Source of the DNA: Marinobacterium sp. xm-d-530
GTDB taxonomy: Bacteria; Pseudomonadota; Gammaproteobacteria; Pseudomonadales; Balneatricaceae
Direction: 5' to 3'
Assembly (NCBI GenBank): GCA_949499045.1
Contig: CATEEE010000197.1
Location: forward strand, 1-17,515
DNA length: 17,515 bases
Position numbers and translations under genes: made by a program. Position 1 is the first letter of the stretch. Each line of letters starts with the position of its first letter. This document shows positions 13,494 through 17,515 of the stretch, piece after piece. The notes beneath the pieces were generated by a model. That model searched no databases. It had not been told where the DNA came from and was given only the letters and a program-made list of their open reading frames with translations.

Positions 13494-15899
13494 TTAAGAA
13501 CGCTTACGCTTAGGCGCGCCGCTCTTTTTTGCTCCGCGGTTCTTGCTGGCAGTGTTACCACGACCACCCGATTTAGCACCGCCTTTACCTTTTTGATCAA
13601 ACAGTCCCATAGCCACTCGCTCACGGACTGACGGTTTTTTAGTCGGTTTATTCTTCTCTGAATCGAGCAGTTCGAAATCGATCTTACGCTCATCCAAATT
13701 AACCTGAGCAACACGCACTCCAAGTCGATCGCCCAGCTTAAAGACACGTCTAGTTCGTTCACCAATCAAACGCTGCTTACCCGCCTCAAACTGATAGTAA
13801 TCACTCGGCAGACTGGTAATATGCACCAGACCATCGACAAACAGATCATCCAACTCAACAAATACACCAAAGCCGGTAACCGCAGAGACCACACCAGTGA
13901 ACTCTTCACCAATCTGGCTCTGCATGTATTCACATTTAAGCCAAGAGACCACATCACGTGTCGCTTCATCCGCACGGCGTTCAGTCATCGAACAGTGCTC
14001 ACCGAATTGCAGCATCTGTTCTGCACTGTAGTTCACGACAAAACCAGGGTTGCGAACAAAACCATCCGGCCGTGTCGCTCCTTTAATCTTTTTCTCTTCA
14101 TGTATTGCGGAACGGATCATTCGGTGCACAAGTAGATCTGGGTAGCGACGAATAGGGGAAGTAAAGTGTGTATACTCTTCATACGCTAAACCAAAGTGAC
14201 CGTGATTATCTGGGCTATAGACAGCCTGCTGCATTGAGCGGAGCATCATGGTCTGAATAATATGACGATCAGGACGGTTTTCGATTGCAGAGGCCAGTTT
14301 TAAATAGTCTTTAGGCTCCGGTGAATCACCACCCGGTAGCGCGAGACCTAACTCACCTAAAAACGATCGCAAATTTTCTAAGCGCTGCTCTTTAGGGCCA
14401 TCATGGATACGGAATATAGACGGTTTTTTACGCTTCGCTAAGAACTTAGCGGTCGCCACATTCGCGGCCAACATACACTCTTCGATGAGCTTATGAGCAT
14501 CATTACGCGTAACAGGAACAATGTTCTGAATCTTCCGCTCATCACTGAATACGATACGCGTCTCAGTGGTATCAAAATCGATCGCACCGCGATCATCGCG
14601 CGCCTCGCGAAGACGGTGGAACAACCCGTGCAGAGTCTGAAGGTGAGGTAATACCTGCTTGTATTGATCTCGCCACAGTTCAGCATCGGCCGAGTCATCA
14701 TCACGATCTAACATGGCACCCACTTTGGTGTAGGTCAGGCGAGCTTTAGAGTTAATAATGCCTTCGAAAAACTCCGCATCACCAATAGAGCCATCACGTT
14801 TGATGTTGAGCTTACACACCATCGCCAAACGATCAACATTTGGATTTAGTGAACAAAGTCCATTGGACAACAACTCAGGCAGCATCGGCACGACATACTC
14901 GGGGAAGTAGACCGAATTACCGCGTTTCACAGCCTCTTTATCCAACTCGCTGTTCGGTTTTACATAATACGAGACATCAGCAATTGCCACCCATAGGCGC
15001 CAGCCGCCCATCCGTTTTTTCTCGGCGTAAACCGCATCATCGAAGTCACGAGCATCTTCACCATCGATTGTGACGAAAGGAAGATTCCGCAGGTCGACGC
15101 GATTAGTCTTATCCTCTTCGCGGACCTCCGGTGTTAAATCACCGATCTCTTGATGCACACCGGCATTCCACTCGTTAGGAATATCATGGTTATGAATGGC
15201 AACTTGAATCTCCATACCCGGCGCTAGGTGATCACCCAACACCTCAACCACTTTTGCACGAGCAGGATGGCGCTTATCTGGCTGCTGAACCAGCTCAACA
15301 ACAATCAGCTGACCATCTTCGTATTTCAGATCTTTATCAGGATCCGGCATCACTACTATCTGATTGGTAATGCGTTGATTCTCCGGAATCAGAGAGCCAA
15401 AACCATTCTCACCATCAAAGCGACCCACCACCTTTTTAAGTGAGCGCTCGAGCAGCTCGATCACCTTACCTTCAGGGCGACCACGATGATCAGAACCGAT
15501 CTCTTGCACAAGAACACGGTCACCATCAAATAGCTGCTTCATCTGGCGAGCACTGATGAATAGATCATTGCCACCAGCATCAGGCTTAACAAAGCCAAAG
15601 CCATCACGGTGACCGATCACTCGACCAGGTATCAGATCCATCTTTTCAATCAAACCAAATTGATTGCGACGATCCGATATCAACTGTCCATCACGGCACA
15701 TCGCAATCAAACGACGTCGCACCGCTTCAATATCATCAGGATGAGTAAGCTTAAGCTCCGCACACAGGTGTGCATGACTAATAGGAGCCCCCCACTTACG
15801 AAGAAACTCGGTAATGTAGTCTCGACTCGGTACTGGTCGGTCGTACTTACCCGCCTCTTGTTGTGCGTTAGGGTCGTTATCGCGCCACTGCTTACTCAT
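13494..15899 (-). CDS. rnr: ribonuclease R
   Basis: An 801-residue processive 3'-5' exoribonuclease of the RNase II/RNB family that degrades structured RNA and helps in rRNA and tmRNA quality control. Domain order: an N-terminal winged-helix-like region (about 25-85, RDYITEFLRKWGAPISHAHL); two cold-shock OB folds (about 90-240, with VIGHRDGFGFVKPD and VVGRFDGENGFGSLIPE); the RNB catalytic domain with TIDGEDARDFDDAV, giving D279, D285, D287 and D288, equivalent to the four catalytic aspartates of E. coli RNase R; an S1 domain (about 655-745, VVSAVTGFGVFVELDDLFVD); and a Lys/Arg/Gly-rich tail (about the last 55 residues), as in RNase R but not RNase II. The start is ATG 15899. Its frequent partner rlmB is absent; serB follows. 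Confidence 0.97.
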   Translation of the reverse strand: MSKQWRDNDPNAQQEAGKYDRPVPSRDYITEFLRKWGAPISHAHLCAELKLTHPDDIEAVRRRLIAMCRDGQLISDRRNQFGLIEKMDLIPGRVIGHRDGFGFVKPDAGGNDLFISARQMKQLFDGDRVLVQEIGSDHRGRPEGKVIELLERSLKKVVGRFDGENGFGSLIPENQRITNQIVVMPDPDKDLKYEDGQLIVVELVQQPDKRHPARAKVVEVLGDHLAPGMEIQVAIHNHDIPNEWNAGVHQEIGDLTPEVREEDKTNRVDLRNLPFVTIDGEDARDFDDAVYAEKKRMGGWRLWVAIADVSYYVKPNSELDKEAVKRGNSVYFPEYVVPMLPELLSNGLCSLNPNVDRLAMVCKLNIKRDGSIGDAEFFEGIINSKARLTYTKVGAMLDRDDDSADAELWRDQYKQVLPHLQTLHGLFHRLREARDDRGAIDFDTTETRIVFSDERKIQNIVPVTRNDAHKLIEECMLAANVATAKFLAKRKKPSIFRIHDGPKEQRLENLRSFLGELGLALPGGDSPEPKDYLKLASAIENRPDRHIIQTMMLRSMQQAVYSPDNHGHFGLAYEEYTHFTSPIRRYPDLLVHRMIRSAIHEEKKIKGATRPDGFVRNPGFVVNYSAEQMLQFGEHCSMTERRADEATRDVVSWLKCEYMQSQIGEEFTGVVSAVTGFGVFVELDDLFVDGLVHITSLPSDYYQFEAGKQRLIGERTRRVFKLGDRLGVRVAQVNLDERKIDFELLDSEKNKPTKKPSVRERVAMGLFDQKGKGGAKSGGRGNTASKNRGAKKSGAPKRKRS

Positions 15900-15945
15900 T
15901 AATTACTCATTCCATTTATCTGTTTAGGTAATACTAACCTGAAAT

Positions 15946-15972
15946 AAAAAAGCCGGCATCAAGAGCCGGCTT
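15946..15972 (-). terminator. intrinsic terminator of secDF
   Basis: On the minus strand a GC-rich stem AAGCCGGC/GCCGGCTT (15972-15965 and 15957-15950) with a seven-base loop runs into TTTTTT (15951-15946). It lies six bases beyond the secF stop and separates secDF from rnr. Confidence 0.88.
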
Positions 15973-15977
15973 AAATG

Positions 15978-16898
15978 TTAGGGCATTTCGTCTATTTCTG
16001 ACTCTTCCTTGGGCGGAGGTATCAGATCTTCTTTAGCAACCTTGAGTGCCAACAACAGGTTCGCTGCGACATAGATTGATGAGTAGGTACCAATCACCAC
16101 ACCCGCTAACAGCGCTATCGCAAAGCCACGGATGGTCTCACCGCCAAATACCAACAGTGCTAACAGCACAAGCGCAGTGGTTAATGAGGTCACCAATGTA
16201 CGGCTCAACGTCTGCGACAGCGAGCTGTTCATAATCTCAATTGGACCACCTTTACGCATGATGCGGAAGTTTTCACGGATGCGGTCATAGACAACGATCG
16301 TATCGTTCAACGAATAACCGATCACTGCGAGCACTGCTGCCAATACCGTCAGATCGAAATCCAACTGCATAATCGAGAAGAAGCCAAGCACAATGGTCAC
16401 ATCGTGAACCAATGCCAATACAGCACCGAGTGAGAACTTAAACTGGAAACGAAACGCAAGGTAGACCATGATCATTGCAAGCGCCAGCAGCATGCCTAAG
16501 CCGCCCTGTTCGCGAAGCTCTTCACCGACCTGTGCACCGACGTACTCGTTACGACGCAATTCAACGGCCATACCATCAGCTTTCAGCGCCTCAACCACTT
16601 TGTCGCCCAGCTTAGGATCGTGAGTCTCACCCAAACGGATCAACACATCGGTGCTGGAACCAAAGTTTTGTACCACAGCATCCTGATACCCCGCCGCCGA
16701 CAGCTGCTGACGAACGAGGTTTAGATCTGCTGACTCCTGGTAGCCCACTTCAACCAAACTACCGCCGGTGAAATCGAGACCAAAACGAAGACCGTTTACA
16801 GCCAATGACGCGACCGACGCAAGCATCAAAACGATCGAGAAAATACCAAAGGCCTTACGCAGACCCATGAAATTATAAAGTTTGTGAACTTCTGACAT
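15978..16898 (-). CDS. secF: protein translocase subunit SecF
   Basis: A 306-residue inner-membrane protein of the RND superfamily that, with SecD (and YajC), uses the proton gradient to help preproteins complete passage through SecYEG. There is one N-terminal membrane helix (about 15-35), a periplasmic domain beginning FGLDFTGGSLVEVGY (39-53), then a bundle of five further helices from about 133. The conserved RND motif IGYSLNDTIVVYDRIRENF (193-211) lies in the fourth helix. A Pro/Glu/Lys-rich cytoplasmic tail (IPPPKEESEIDEMP) ends the protein. The start ATG 16898 has a very strong ribosome site AAGGAGGT that shares bases with the secD stop codon. Confidence 0.97.
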   Translation of the reverse strand: MSEVHKLYNFMGLRKAFGIFSIVLMLASVASLAVNGLRFGLDFTGGSLVEVGYQESADLNLVRQQLSAAGYQDAVVQNFGSSTDVLIRLGETHDPKLGDKVVEALKADGMAVELRRNEYVGAQVGEELREQGGLGMLLALAMIMVYLAFRFQFKFSLGAVLALVHDVTIVLGFFSIMQLDFDLTVLAAVLAVIGYSLNDTIVVYDRIRENFRIMRKGGPIEIMNSSLSQTLSRTLVTSLTTALVLLALLVFGGETIRGFAIALLAGVVIGTYSSIYVAANLLLALKVAKEDLIPPPKEESEIDEMP

Positions 16899-16903
16899 CC
16901 CTA

Positions 16904-16913
16904 GACCTCCTTA
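16904..16913 (-). promoter_or_regulatory. strong secF ribosome-binding site fused to the secD stop
   Basis: On the minus strand TAAGGAGGT contains the secD stop TAA followed without a gap by AGGAGGT, seven bases or so before the secF ATG. Ribosomes finishing SecD terminate on the secF Shine-Dalgarno, an arrangement that favours coupled, near-equimolar synthesis. Confidence 0.85.
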
Positions 16914-17515
16914 CAGCTTGATCGATTTAAGTTGTTTGCCGCCATACACCAGATTCACCATCAGGCGAGTCACAATAATGGCTGTAAACATTGAGGTCAA
17001 AATACCGACTGAAAGCGTAATCGCAAATCCTTTCACAGGCCCTGTGCCCATAGCAAAAAGGATCAATGCAGCGATTAACGTAGTAACGTTGGCATCCAGA
17101 ATCGTCGTAAAGGCACGCGCAAAGCCCGAGTGAATCGCTGATTGCACTGGCATACCGGCTTTGAGCTCCTCTTTGATACGCTCGAAGATCAAGACGTTGG
17201 CATCCACCGCCATACCGACCGTCAACACAATGCCTGCAATACCTGGAAGGGTCAGTGTCGCTGAAAGAATCGACATAACTGACACCAGCATCACTAAGTT
17301 CAACGTCAATGCAATGTTGGCAATAAGACCAAACACACGGTAGTAAGCCAGCATGAAGAGCATGACAATAGCGAAACCAATTTGAACGGACGTCAGACCG
17401 AGCTCAATGTTTTCAGCACCCATAGATGGACCTACGGTACGCTCCTCAACGAAGTAGATGGGTGCTGCTAGTGCACCGGCACGAAGCAACAGCGCCAGCT
17501 CAGAGGCTTCTTGTG
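16911..17515 (-). CDS. secD: protein translocase subunit SecD, C-terminal part (5' end outside window)
   Basis: About 201 C-terminal residues are present, with the frame open to the window edge (QEASELALLLRAGALAAPI at the edge), so the apparent start within the window is not real. The visible part covers the end of the periplasmic domain (VEERTVGPSMGAENIELGL) and five membrane helices. It includes the RND-type motif VGMAVDANVLIFERIKEELK, counterpart of the SecF motif and involved in proton coupling. FARAFTTILDANVTTLIAAL and the last helices are typical. It is upstream of secF in the usual secD-secF order; yajC would be expected outside the window. Confidence 0.97.
   Translation of the reverse strand, partial: QEASELALLLRAGALAAPIYFVEERTVGPSMGAENIELGLTSVQIGFAIVMLFMLAYYRVFGLIANIALTLNLVMLVSVMSILSATLTLPGIAGIVLTVGMAVDANVLIFERIKEELKAGMPVQSAIHSGFARAFTTILDANVTTLIAALILFAMGTGPVKGFAITLSVGILTSMFTAIIVTRLMVNLVYGGKQLKSIKL

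Noticed and set aside
13821..14135. Plus-strand reading frames inside rnr
   Set aside because: They are shadows of the RNase R coding sequence with no independent support.
15900..15945. Possible rnr promoter (TTGATG ... TAGTAT on the minus strand)
   Set aside because: The spacing is 20 bases and the match is poor; TTGATG also lies inside the secDF terminator hairpin.
1..17515. Defence system, CRISPR array, prophage, transposon or biosynthetic cluster
   Set aside because: I found no repeat arrays, transposases, integrases or clusters of unknown genes; nearly all the coding capacity is conserved housekeeping genes.

Overview
The window looks like core chromosome of a gammaproteobacterium, probably a Pseudomonadales/Oceanospirillales-type organism of moderate GC content. 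The main evidence is gene order. From about 1.9 to 12.2 kb it follows the Pseudomonas aeruginosa block moeB-prmC-prfA-hemA / TPR lipoprotein-lolB-[ispE]-tRNA-Gln-prs-rplY-pth-ychF-tRNA-Met. The protein sequences are also Pseudomonas-like, for example the Prs N-terminus MSKMMVFTGNANP and the lipoprotein beside hemA. There is no phage, insertion sequence, CRISPR array or obvious island.

Layout. (1) 1-1916, plus strand: the end of a DEAD-box RNA helicase, an LigB/DODA-type extradiol dioxygenase and a small ankyrin-like protein, with overlapping ends that suggest one transcript. (2) 1931-5868, minus strand: hemA-prfA-prmC-moeB, combining the first step of tetrapyrrole synthesis, translation termination (RF1 and its methylase) and a MoeB/ThiF-type adenylyltransferase. 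(3) 5869-6033: a divergent promoter region. (4) 6034-8297, plus strand: two outer-membrane lipoprotein genes, an LbcA-like TPR protein and lolB. (5) 8394-11901, plus strand: tRNA-Gln(CTG), prs, rplY, pth and ychF, closed by an intrinsic terminator. (6) 12029-12184: tRNA-Met and tRNA-Gln(TTG) behind a good sigma70-type promoter, closed by a perfect 18-bp bidirectional terminator shared with serB. (7) 12240-17515, minus strand: secD (partial)-secF, a terminator, rnr and serB.

The genes are mostly housekeeping: translation (prfA, prmC, pth, rplY, ychF, tRNAs), RNA turnover (rnr, helicase), envelope biogenesis (lolB, LbcA-like, secDF) and precursor metabolism (hemA, prs, serB, moeB).

I do not see a clearly new multi-gene system. 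The observations most worth following are: the absence of ispE from its usual place between lolB and tRNA-Gln; a structured prs-rplY intergenic RNA with two C(UUCG)G hairpins inside a possible three-way junction, whose closing helix competes with a terminator-like hairpin (a candidate L25 leader/attenuator); and the orphan ankyrin-like gene coupled to the dioxygenase.
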